Origin: CAYIGN01 sp964363055
GTDB taxonomy: Bacteria; Patescibacteriota; Minisyncoccia; Sungbacterales; HO2-52-23
DNA: 5,379 bases
Direction: 5' to 3'
NCBI GenBank assembly: GCA_964363055.1
Contig: CAYIGN010000050.1
Location: forward strand, 1-5,379
Below the pieces are notes generated by a model. The model did no database searches, had not been told where the DNA came from, and saw only the letters and a list, made by a program, of their open reading frames with translations. Below are positions 1 through 5,379 of this stretch, one piece after another (the stretch's first letter is position 1; each line of letters begins with the position of its first letter). The translations under genes were made by a program, and so were the position numbers.

Positions 1-1
1 G

Positions 2-781
2 ACCGACCACATCCGGAGACGATCCATCCGCCTGGCGGATTATCCGGCCGGACGGGTGAGCGTAGTGGGCGTCCCGCAATACGATCGCTATTTTAATCGG
101 GTAGGCATTGAGTCGCGAGAGTTGCTTCTCAAGAAGCTCGGCGGCGATCCCCGAAAGAAGCTGATTGTATACGCTTTCTCGGGTAAACCGGGCTTTGAGA
201 TTGAATGGGAAATCGTCTCCCTCCTTGCTGAGGCGATCCAACGCGGCAGAGTGGACCGGGATGCGCAAGTCCTGCTCCGTCCCTATCCGCGCTACGATAT
301 TCCTCAGGAGAAGTTGGGAGCGGTCCGCAGCCAGTACGGATTCCTGATCTCCCAATCCGTAACTCATCCCGAATCCTACTCAGGCGGATGGGAATTTGAT
401 CCGGCGGCGATGTCGCTTGCGGTCAACACTCTGGCCCACGCTGATGTGGTGGTGAATATGTTTTCCACTTTTTTCATTGAAGGGGCGATTTTTGACAAGC
501 CCCTGATCGGCATCGCCTTTGACGGTAGAGGGTCTCGTCCCTATTGGAATTCAGCGGTTCGATTTTTTGACTGGGATCATCTGCGAGAGTTGAAGTCCAT
601 GCAAGGAGTATGGATTGTGAAGGATGAAGAGGAGTTGATCCGGGCGCTCAATGCCTCACTGCGCTCACCCGGGCACCTGCGAGACGGTCGGCGAAGAATC
701 GTGGCGCAGCAGTGCCAGTTTACGGACGGCTGCTCGGGCCAGCGTCTGGCCGCCGCCCTGCTTGATGCCCTAAATAGCTGA
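2..781 (+). CDS. GT-B-like glycosyl/glycerophosphate transferase, C-terminal part (5' truncated by window edge)
   Basis: Partial gene: the frame is open to the window edge, giving 259 residues. A GTG at 56 could be taken as a start. However, the 18 codons before it align with residues 212-229 of the downstream paralogue: this protein has DYPAGRVSVVGVPQYD where the neighbour has AYPPERIALVGYPHLD. The true start is therefore upstream, and about 210 residues are probably missing. Further shared blocks are KLIVYAFSG, LLRPYP (residues about 91-96), HADVVVNMFST (146-156), DKPLIGIAFDG (165-175) and a terminal DG-x-x-S-x-R (from 242). This arrangement resembles the C-terminal Rossmann lobe of GT-B enzymes, including CDP-glycerol glycerophosphotransferase-like proteins, where the donor nucleotide binds. 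No membrane segment is visible, so it is likely cytoplasmic or peripheral at the inner membrane. The stop at 779-781 lies 2 bp before the next ATG. Donor and acceptor cannot be read from the sequence. The fold call is fairly secure and the exact activity is not. Confidence 0.6.
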   Translation, partial: TDHIRRRSIRLADYPAGRVSVVGVPQYDRYFNRVGIESRELLLKKLGGDPRKKLIVYAFSGKPGFEIEWEIVSLLAEAIQRGRVDRDAQVLLRPYPRYDIPQEKLGAVRSQYGFLISQSVTHPESYSGGWEFDPAAMSLAVNTLAHADVVVNMFSTFFIEGAIFDKPLIGIAFDGRGSRPYWNSAVRFFDWDHLRELKSMQGVWIVKDEEELIRALNASLRSPGHLRDGRRRIVAQQCQFTDGCSGQRLAAALLDALNS

Positions 782-783
782 CC

Positions 784-2172
784 ATGACTTTGCTTTTCAG
801 TATTGCGTCACCAGTTGTTTTTCGTAATCTCTTCTTTTTCCCTCATAGCGTATATGCCCGCATGAAAGAGATTATGCGCGAGCGCCGAGATTTGAAGGTG
901 GTGTTTGTGCTTCCCCGCGGACATCAGCGTAAGTACCCGGGATTCGTAGAGGAATGTCGGGACGCCGGAGGAGTGGTTGAATTTGTTTCAGTGCCGCTTG
1001 CCAAGGGTTTGCCGCAGCGCATTTTTTATTTTCTCTATTCCTATCTTATATATACCGGGACTACCAGAGTGATGGCGACCATCGGCACCCGGCCGGATGA
1101 GCCGCCGGCCGGAGGGCGATGGTATCTGGCGCCGCTAAAGCACTTGATTGCCGCCACTCTCGGCCGCTTCCGGTTTATCAAGCGAAAAGTAGTACCGTGG
1201 CTCTATCTTAGATTCTTCCGTGACCGGCCGTTTGCGGATGTGTTCGCGCGCCACAGGCCTGATGTTGTGTTTGCCCCGCATCTATACGGCTGGTTTGACG
1301 CCGTGCTCTTGGCTGAAGCGCGGCGCTGGGGGATAAAGACCATCGGGATGGCCGCCGGTTGGGATCATCTTGATAAATATTTCCTGCCTTTTCAGACAGA
1401 TACCCTCTTGGCGCAGAGTGAACAAGTCAAGCAGGGGGCGATTCGCTTCCAGGCCTATCCGCCCGAGCGGATTGCTTTGGTAGGATACCCGCATCTTGAT
1501 TTCATCCTCGCTCGGGAATATGTGATGGCGCGCGGGGAGACGCTGGAGCGTCTCGGTTTCCCTCCGGAAGCCAAACTAATTATCTATGTCTCGGGCAGTG
1601 CTTACTGTCCGGATGAGCCGGATATCATTGAGACAATTCTTTCCTGGGCGGATGAGGGCAGATTTAACGCGGACGTGCGTCTGGTTATACGTCCATATTC
1701 GGGGGGTAGAGGCAAGGATAAAGAATTTGATGAAGAGAAATTCCGCCGCTTTGCCCATCATCCGCGAGTGGCGATCTTCCGCCGGGATTTTTGGGGGGAT
1801 CTTGAAAAGAGCATTTATTTTATAAATATCCTGCGGCATGCCGATGCGGTGGTGGCGCTTTACACCACTATGGTGCTGGAAGCGGCCGCGCTTGACCGGC
1901 CCCTGATTGCCCCGGCCTTTGACGGTTATCATCACCGGCCGCTTCATCGCTCCATTCGGCGGTTTGAGCAGTTTGAACATTTCGGCGAGGTGCTGAGTAT
2001 CGGGGCGCTCCGCACCGCCCGGGATTTTTCTCAACTATTCCGCTTTCTGGACGCCTACCTTAAAAACCCGGAGCTGGATAGAGACAAACGCGAACTCTTA
2101 AGACGCAATCTTTATTATAAACTTGACGGAAAGGTCTCAGAGCGGATTGTAGAGCGTCTCATTTATGATTGA
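784..2172 (+). CDS. GT-B-like transferase, probable surface-glycan assembly (CDP-glycerol glycerophosphotransferase-like)
   Basis: Complete 462-residue protein. The start is ATG 784, where the protein opens directly with a Rossmann-type first strand (TLLFSIASP) and a helix (SVYARMKEIM), so no signal peptide is inferred. The N-terminal lobe has strands VVFVLPRG (39-46) and RPDVVFAPH (158-166), followed by RRWGIKTIGMAAGWDHLDKY (180-199), a stretch typical of GT-B proteins scanning an acceptor. A basic, aromatic-rich stretch at about 117-150 could touch the membrane (inference). The C-terminal lobe begins near YPPERIALVGYPHLD (225-239) and carries KLIIYVSGS (264-272), VIRPYS (301-306), HADAVVALYTT (352-362), DRPLIAPAFDG (371-381) and DGKVSERI (448-455). 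The DG-x-x-SERI ending recalls CDP-glycerol glycerophosphotransferases. It is a paralogue of the preceding partial gene, diverged but colinear. The reaction is inferred to be transfer of a sugar or polyol-phosphate to a surface-glycan precursor; the substrate is unknown. It overlaps the next gene by 8 bp. A non-catalytic role cannot be excluded. Confidence 0.6.
   Translation: MTLLFSIASPVVFRNLFFFPHSVYARMKEIMRERRDLKVVFVLPRGHQRKYPGFVEECRDAGGVVEFVSVPLAKGLPQRIFYFLYSYLIYTGTTRVMATIGTRPDEPPAGGRWYLAPLKHLIAATLGRFRFIKRKVVPWLYLRFFRDRPFADVFARHRPDVVFAPHLYGWFDAVLLAEARRWGIKTIGMAAGWDHLDKYFLPFQTDTLLAQSEQVKQGAIRFQAYPPERIALVGYPHLDFILAREYVMARGETLERLGFPPEAKLIIYVSGSAYCPDEPDIIETILSWADEGRFNADVRLVIRPYSGGRGKDKEFDEEKFRRFAHHPRVAIFRRDFWGDLEKSIYFINILRHADAVVALYTTMVLEAAALDRPLIAPAFDGYHHRPLHRSIRRFEQFEHFGEVLSIGALRTARDFSQLFRFLDAYLKNPELDRDKRELLRRNLYYKLDGKVSERIVERLIYD
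2165..2172 (+). other. 8-bp gene overlap, probable translational coupling
   Basis: The ABC exporter ATG (2165-2167) lies inside the last codons of the GT-like gene, whose TGA is 2170-2172. The 20 bases upstream contain only a weak AGAG (2151-2154) and no AGGAGG-like site. Initiation therefore probably depends on ribosomes finishing the upstream gene (inference). Confidence 0.6.
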
Positions 2173-3961
2173 TAAGATCTGGATTCCGCTTGCAGCGCAC
2201 GCCCGGCTGCTAAAGGTGCTCTTTGGCGGATATAAACTTCAGATCGGAATCCTGATTGTTTTGGGATTTTTGAGCGGTCTCCTGGGGGGGCTGGGTATAG
2301 GAGTGGTGATACCGCTCTTCTCTTTTGCGGTCAAAGGCGGGACGCTGGGCGCCGATTTTATCTCGCAGAGCGTCTCTCTGACGTTCGGCTATTTAGGGAT
2401 TGAGCCCACCATCACCATCTTTCTCCTGCTGATTTCCGGGCTTTTTGTTATCAAAGCCATGGTGCTTTTGCTATTCGGGCGGATGATTTCCCGCATCAGC
2501 AATGATTTTGAAAGGCAGACCATGGATCGAATCTATCGCCTTACCTTCTCCGCGGATTGGCCCTTTCTGCTTCACCAGAAAATCGGCCACCTCCAGAACT
2601 TTCTGACCGTCAACGTGCAGCATGTCTCGCGGCTGATGGTTTTACTCAGCACCAGTTTTCTCAACTTTGCGAACTTCTTGATTTTCTTTGCGATCGCCCT
2701 AAAACTCTCCGCTACGGTAACACTTCTTGCGATTGGTTTGGGCATAGTGATCCTCATCGCCTCTCGCCCTCTGCTCCGGCGCTCGCGTTCTTATTCGCGG
2801 GCCAGAGCCAACCTCAGCGCGGATATTGCGCATGAAGTGAATGAGAATACCACCGGCTTGAAGCTTATCAAAGCCATGAGCAAAGAGTCGGAAGCGACCC
2901 GCCTGGGGCTTGATTTCTTTGAGCGTTCAAAGATCTTCCAGATCAAGGGTTTTATAGTGAAGACCATCAATACGGTCGCGATTGAACCCTTGAGCACCAT
3001 ATTCGTAATAGTCCTCTTTGCGGCGCTGTATCACCGTCCGCAGTTTGATCTGGGCGTATTTGCGGTTGTTATTTATTCCATTCATAGGATTTTTACTTAC
3101 GTAAACAATCTTCAGGATTCGCTTCACTCGGTTACGGCTTCGCTCCAATACGTTCGGCAGCTAGTTTCCTTCCAGGAAGAGGTGATGGCGCATCAAGAGA
3201 CCGACCGGGGACAAAAGGCGTTTCAGTTTGACGAGCGCCTGGAGTTCCGCGAGGTAAGTTTCTCATACGCCAGTCATCTCGCCCCGGCGCTGGAGCGAGT
3301 GAGTTTTGCGGTGCAGAGAAGCGAGATGGTCGGCATTATCGGGCCGTCGGGCGCCGGTAAAACCACCATTACCGATCTCCTGCTGCGGTTGTTTCGCCCC
3401 ACCGGCGGAGCGATTCTCATTGACGGAGTAAATGCTGAGGAAATAAATCTTAAAGAGTGGCGAAGGAAAATCGGATACGTTCCCCAAGACGCTTTCTTAA
3501 AAAACGATACGATTGCCAACAACATCCGATTCTATGATGAGGCGTTGAGCGAAGAGCAAGTCATGGGTTTTGCCCGGATGGCATATATGACGGATTTGAT
3601 TGGACGCCTGCCGCAGGGATTGAAAACGCTGGTGGGCGAGCGGGGGGTGCGTCTTTCCGGAGGCGAGCGCCAGCGCATAGCCCTGGCGCGCGCCTTTGCC
3701 CATTCTCCCAAGATATTGGTGCTGGATGAAGCCACCAGCGCCCTGGATCACGAGTCGGAAGTTACGATTCAGAAAGCAATTGCCGATCTCAAGGGAGAAG
3801 TTACCATCATTGCGATCGCCCACCGCCTATCCACTATTATGCATGCGGATCGCCTGATTATTATCCGCGAAGGACGGGTGGTTGAAGAAGGAATACCTCA
3901 GGAGCTTTTGAAGAACGCCGATTCTTATTTTTATAAGGCGCACCAGATTATAGCCGCATGA
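2165..3961 (+). CDS. ABC exporter half-transporter (MsbA/lipid-linked glycan flippase type)
   Basis: A 598-residue fused membrane-ATPase protein, the usual length for an MsbA/PglK-like half-transporter that works as a homodimer. The membrane domain (about 20-335) shows six hydrophobic segments near 25-55, 83-105, 158-179, 182-200, 264-289 and 296-312. The C-terminal ATPase (about 357-598) is intact: A-loop Tyr368, Walker A GPSGAGKTT (393-401), Q-loop Gln441 in YVPQD, signature LSGGERQR (497-504), Walker B ILVLDE (517-522), D-loop SALD (525-528) and H-loop His553. All catalytic residues are present, so it should hydrolyse ATP and act in the cytoplasmic membrane. The start at ATG 2165 overlaps the upstream stop by 8 bp, and the stop overlaps the next start as ATGA, which indicates coupled translation. 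The setting between a GT-like gene and a sugar methyltransferase suggests flipping of a lipid-linked oligosaccharide or glycolipid. Sequence alone cannot separate this from lipid A, peptide or drug export. Family very secure, cargo inferred. Confidence 0.93.
   Translation: MIDKIWIPLAAHARLLKVLFGGYKLQIGILIVLGFLSGLLGGLGIGVVIPLFSFAVKGGTLGADFISQSVSLTFGYLGIEPTITIFLLLISGLFVIKAMVLLLFGRMISRISNDFERQTMDRIYRLTFSADWPFLLHQKIGHLQNFLTVNVQHVSRLMVLLSTSFLNFANFLIFFAIALKLSATVTLLAIGLGIVILIASRPLLRRSRSYSRARANLSADIAHEVNENTTGLKLIKAMSKESEATRLGLDFFERSKIFQIKGFIVKTINTVAIEPLSTIFVIVLFAALYHRPQFDLGVFAVVIYSIHRIFTYVNNLQDSLHSVTASLQYVRQLVSFQEEVMAHQETDRGQKAFQFDERLEFREVSFSYASHLAPALERVSFAVQRSEMVGIIGPSGAGKTTITDLLLRLFRPTGGAILIDGVNAEEINLKEWRRKIGYVPQDAFLKNDTIANNIRFYDEALSEEQVMGFARMAYMTDLIGRLPQGLKTLVGERGVRLSGGERQRIALARAFAHSPKILVLDEATSALDHESEVTIQKAIADLKGEVTIIAIAHRLSTIMHADRLIIIREGRVVEEGIPQELLKNADSYFYKAHQIIAA
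3958..3961 (+). other. ATGA stop/start overlap, probable translational coupling
   Basis: The methyltransferase ATG (3958-3960) shares bases with the exporter TGA (3959-3961), the classic coupled junction. No Shine-Dalgarno-like purine run sits at the usual 5-10 bp distance; the nearest AAGG is about 20 bp upstream. This supports a single operon and balanced production of the two proteins. Confidence 0.65.
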
Positions 3962-5286
3962 AGGATTTGGGAATTATTACGAGGTGCCGGAGTTGCCAGA
4001 GCAGACGTCTGCGTCCGTTCTTTAATCTGGGCGCGCGGCCGCCCGCCAATTCGCTGCTCAGCCATCCTCGGCAGAAAGAGACACTTTATCCGTTGTCGCT
4101 TGACTGGTGCGCTGAGTGCGGATTGGCGCAATTACACCAGACCCTGAATCCGCGCCTCCTCTTCTCTCAGTATCTCTGGGTTACTGGAACTTCCGGGACA
4201 GCGCGAACTTTTGCCCAGACCCTCTATCGCGCCGCTCTCGCCCGCTGTCCGGGATTGAAACGCGGATATGTTTTGGAGGTTGCGAGCAACGATGGCACGT
4301 TCTTGCTGCCGTTCAAGCGCCGCGGCTTTACTGTGCTGGGCGTGGATCCTGCGCAAAACCTGGCCGCAATCGCCCGGCGGCGCGGTGTGCCAACCCAAAC
4401 CGCGTTTTTCGGGGAAGAGGCGGCCCGGGCCATAGAGACAGAGCGCGGTCAGGCGCGGCTGGTGATTGCTCGCAATGTCCTGCCGCACGTTGCCGATACA
4501 CGTGATTTCGCGGCCGGGCTGGCCGGTATTTTGCATCCAGACGGGGTCTTGGCGGTTGAGGTGCATTATGCCAAGACCATGCTAAAAGAACTGCATTACG
4601 ACGCGATCTACCATGAGCATCTTTGTTACTTCACACTGCACACTCTGGAGCGATTGCTGAACGAATTTGGACTTTTGGTCTTTGACGCGACTCCAAGCCC
4701 GATCAGCGGGGGATCCATCGTAGTATATGCCACCAAGCATAAACAGCCGGAGCGAGCAGCGGTCGGGCGCTTGCGCAGTGCAGAAGCCCGAACCAAGGCA
4801 AATGCGTTTTATTCCTGGCGGAGTTTTGCCAAGCGAGCCGGGGAGCATCGCCGCGCCTGGCGCGCGCTTTTACGGAAAGAATCGCGCGGCGGGAAGCGGA
4901 TCGTGGGATACGGCGCCTCGGCACGCAGTTCCACCCTGCTTAATTTCTGCGGAATTGATCGTACTATGATTTCGGTGATCGCCGATCAGAATCCGCTCAA
5001 GCACGGCCGCTGGACCGCGGGCTCCCGCATCCCGATTAAAAAACCGGCCGAGGTTTTTGGCAGTAAACCGGATGCGGTCTGCATCCTTGCTTGGAACTTC
5101 AAAGATGAGATAATGGAGGAGGTCCGGCGCAGGTTCGGGTATCGCGGAAAATTCATTATTCCGCTCCCGCGCCGCCCCTATGTAGAACCCATCTCAAAAT
5201 TGATTTTTCCACGGTTTTTGTCATTCCCACGAAACTTGTCCCCCGAGCTGATCGGGGGCAGGCTCTCACGAAACTTGTCCTCATGA
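3958..5286 (+). CDS. SAM-dependent sugar C-methyltransferase (TylC3/NovU/TcaB9 type) with repeat-encoded C-terminal tail
   Basis: A 442-residue protein with the three-part architecture of nucleotide-sugar C-methyltransferases. The N-terminal zinc-binding domain has Cys10/Cys13 and Cys51/Cys54, with ARPPANSLL (26-34) between the pairs. The central Rossmann domain has the SAM motif VLEVASNDGTFL (105-116) and GVDP (128-131). The C-terminal domain has GYGASARSSTLLNF (317-330) and ILAWNFKDEI (376-385). Tyr72, His177, Tyr218, Glu220 and His221 (the last three in YHEH) match, at a constant offset of 4, the active-site set Tyr76, His181, Tyr222, Glu224 and His225 that I recall for TcaB9. The expected reaction is C-3 methylation of a dTDP-4-keto-deoxysugar in the cytoplasm, giving a branched-chain sugar; the exact substrate is unknown. 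The start ATG overlaps the ABC gene stop (ATGA). The family usually ends soon after the IPLP-type strand (here 401-404). Residues 422-442 are encoded by a palindromic repeat and look non-native. Confidence 0.9.
   Translation: MKDLGIITRCRSCQSRRLRPFFNLGARPPANSLLSHPRQKETLYPLSLDWCAECGLAQLHQTLNPRLLFSQYLWVTGTSGTARTFAQTLYRAALARCPGLKRGYVLEVASNDGTFLLPFKRRGFTVLGVDPAQNLAAIARRRGVPTQTAFFGEEAARAIETERGQARLVIARNVLPHVADTRDFAAGLAGILHPDGVLAVEVHYAKTMLKELHYDAIYHEHLCYFTLHTLERLLNEFGLLVFDATPSPISGGSIVVYATKHKQPERAAVGRLRSAEARTKANAFYSWRSFAKRAGEHRRAWRALLRKESRGGKRIVGYGASARSSTLLNFCGIDRTMISVIADQNPLKHGRWTAGSRIPIKKPAEVFGSKPDAVCILAWNFKDEIMEEVRRRFGYRGKFIIPLPRRPYVEPISKLIFPRFLSFPRNLSPELIGGRLSRNLSS
5228..5280 (+). repeat. 14-bp direct repeat CACGAAACTTGTCC, two copies
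   Basis: Exact copies lie at 5228-5241 and 5267-5280, 39 bp apart start to start. Because 39 is a multiple of three, both are read in the same frame and encode RNLS twice in the methyltransferase tail (residues 425-428 and 438-441). They flank the hairpin at 5240-5258. Confidence 0.8.
5235..5262. repeat. GC-rich hairpin inside the methyltransferase 3' end
   Basis: CCCCCGA (5240-5246) pairs perfectly with TCGGGGG (5252-5258) around the loop GCTGA. With T5239 bulged, CTTG (5235-5238) can further pair with CAGG (5259-5262), including one G-T wobble. The hairpin lies in the coding region just before the stop at 5284-5286. No U-run follows, so termination here is not predicted, though slowed translation is possible. 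Confidence 0.65.
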
Positions 5287-5290
5287 AAAT

Positions 5291-5307
5291 GGGGAGTGGG
5301 GAGTGGG
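5291..5307 (+). repeat. Short G-rich tandem repeat (GGGGAGT)
   Basis: GGGGAGT occurs twice in tandem (5291-5304) and is followed by a partial GGG (5305-5307) that merges into the GGGAATCCAG end of unit A. It begins 5 bp after the methyltransferase stop. Three close G-runs are present, which is too few for a confident quadruplex call. Confidence 0.55.
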
Positions 5308-5339
5308 AATCCAGTAAATAAGGTGAAATCTGGATTCCC
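5305..5339. repeat. Perfect 10-bp inverted repeat at the unit A/unit B junction
   Basis: GGGAATCCAG (5305-5314) and CTGGATTCCC (5330-5339) are exact reverse complements around a 15-bp AT-rich spacer (5315-5329). It arises because the 3' ends of two repeat units face each other. It lies 19 bp after the methyltransferase stop and would form a 10-bp stem in the transcript, possibly protecting the 3' end of the mRNA (inference). Confidence 0.75.
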
Positions 5340-5379
5340 GATCACGCCTGTCCTCGCATAAGCGGGGATCGGGAATGAC
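5330..5379 (-). repeat. Repeat unit B (50 bp, reverse)
   Basis: Read on the minus strand it starts GTCATTCCCGATC and ends GATCGGGAATCCAG, the same terminal consensus as unit A. The arms ATTCCCGATC (5334-5343) and GATCGGGAAT (5367-5376) are a perfect 10-bp inverted repeat. Within them CCTCGC (5352-5357) can pair with GCGGGG (5362-5367) around an ATAA loop, with one G-T wobble. The cruciform or RNA hairpin would be strong. There is no T-run after it within the window, so it is not a canonical intrinsic terminator. Confidence 0.75.

Larger units (their letters stand above)
5220..5314 (+). repeat. Repeat unit A (95 bp, forward)
   Basis: Starts GTCATTCCCAC and ends GTGGGAATCCAG. ATTCCCAC (5223-5230) pairs perfectly with GTGGGAAT (5303-5310) to close the unit. 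The core is longer than in unit B because it holds a direct repeat, an inner hairpin and a short G-rich tandem repeat. The first two-thirds is translated as the methyltransferase C-terminus. Confidence 0.7.
5220..5379. repeat. Compound palindromic repeat: two GTCATTCCC...GGGAATCCAG units in inverted orientation
   Basis: The element begins GTCATTCCC (5220-5228) and ends GGGAATGAC (5371-5379), a perfect 9-bp terminal inverted repeat. Inside, GGGAATCCAG (5305-5314) and CTGGATTCCC (5330-5339) mark the facing inner ends of two units. The layout resembles paired REP/BIME-type elements, and the ATTCCC...GGGAAT core recalls dRS3-like repeats known from Neisseria (resemblance only). There is no ORF inside that could encode a transposase, so it would be non-autonomous. 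It overlaps the last 21 codons and stop of the methyltransferase gene. It also fills the whole gene-free tail of the window. It may extend beyond the right edge. Confidence 0.75.

Noticed and set aside
1..60. Promoter or upstream regulatory region for the operon
   Set aside because: The whole stretch is coding sequence of the truncated first gene; the operon promoter must lie outside the window.
1576..2034. 152-codon open frame on the minus strand inside the second transferase gene
   Set aside because: It lies wholly antisense to a gene with clear family motifs, its translation has no recognisable domain, and the sense frame explains the sequence.
4132..4566. 144-codon minus-strand frame and 129-codon plus-strand frame (4116-4505) over the methyltransferase
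   Set aside because: Both fall across the SAM-binding domain of the real gene and have low-complexity, Arg/Pro/Ala-rich translations typical of shadow frames in GC-rich DNA.
5200..5220. T-runs (GATTTTTCC and GGTTTTTG) near the methyltransferase end as terminator tails
   Set aside because: They are inside the coding frame and have no GC-rich stem directly upstream.
5334..5376. Strong hairpin after the last gene as a rho-independent terminator
   Set aside because: No T-run follows the stem in the window and the stem is part of a dispersed-type repeat. A role in ending or stabilising the transcript is possible but not shown.
5220..5379. CRISPR array
   Set aside because: The repeats are inverted pairs with only two short direct copies and no regular spacer periodicity; no cas gene is present.

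Overview
The window is a piece of a bacterial surface-glycan locus. Four genes lie head to tail on the + strand and a compound palindromic repeat follows the last one. No rRNA, tRNA, CRISPR, integrase or transposase gene is visible. The DNA is moderately GC-rich by eye (not counted). TGA is used as a normal stop at the end of all four genes, so a UGA-recoding lineage is excluded. The gene content and the GTCATTCCC/GGGAATCCAG repeat fit a free-living or environmental bacterium, but nothing here fixes the phylum.

Layout: (1) 2-781 is the C-terminal part of a GT-B-like transferase whose 5' end lies outside the window. (2) 784-2172 is a complete 462-residue paralogue of it. (3) 2165-3961 is a full-length ABC exporter half-transporter of the MsbA/lipid-flippase type. 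(4) 3958-5286 is a three-domain SAM-dependent sugar C-methyltransferase of the TylC3/TcaB9 type. Gene junctions are +2 bp, an 8-bp overlap and a 4-bp ATGA overlap, so this reads as one translationally coupled operon. None of the three visible starts has a convincing Shine-Dalgarno sequence. No gene-free stretch exceeds 93 bp.

Working together (inference): the C-methyltransferase would help make a branched-chain, probably nucleotide-linked deoxysugar. The two GT-B-like proteins would transfer sugars or polyol-phosphates in assembling a surface glycan, and the ABC protein would flip or export a lipid-linked intermediate. The remaining sugar genes (reductases, aminotransferases, other transferases) would be expected outside the window.

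The most unusual part is 5220-5379. Two units of the form GTCATTCCC-(variable palindromic core)-GGGAATCCAG face each other across a 15-bp spacer. The left unit supplies the last 21 codons and the stop of the methyltransferase gene, so the protein appears to carry a repeat-encoded tail. I found no convincing evidence of a wholly new system; the four genes belong to recognisable families.
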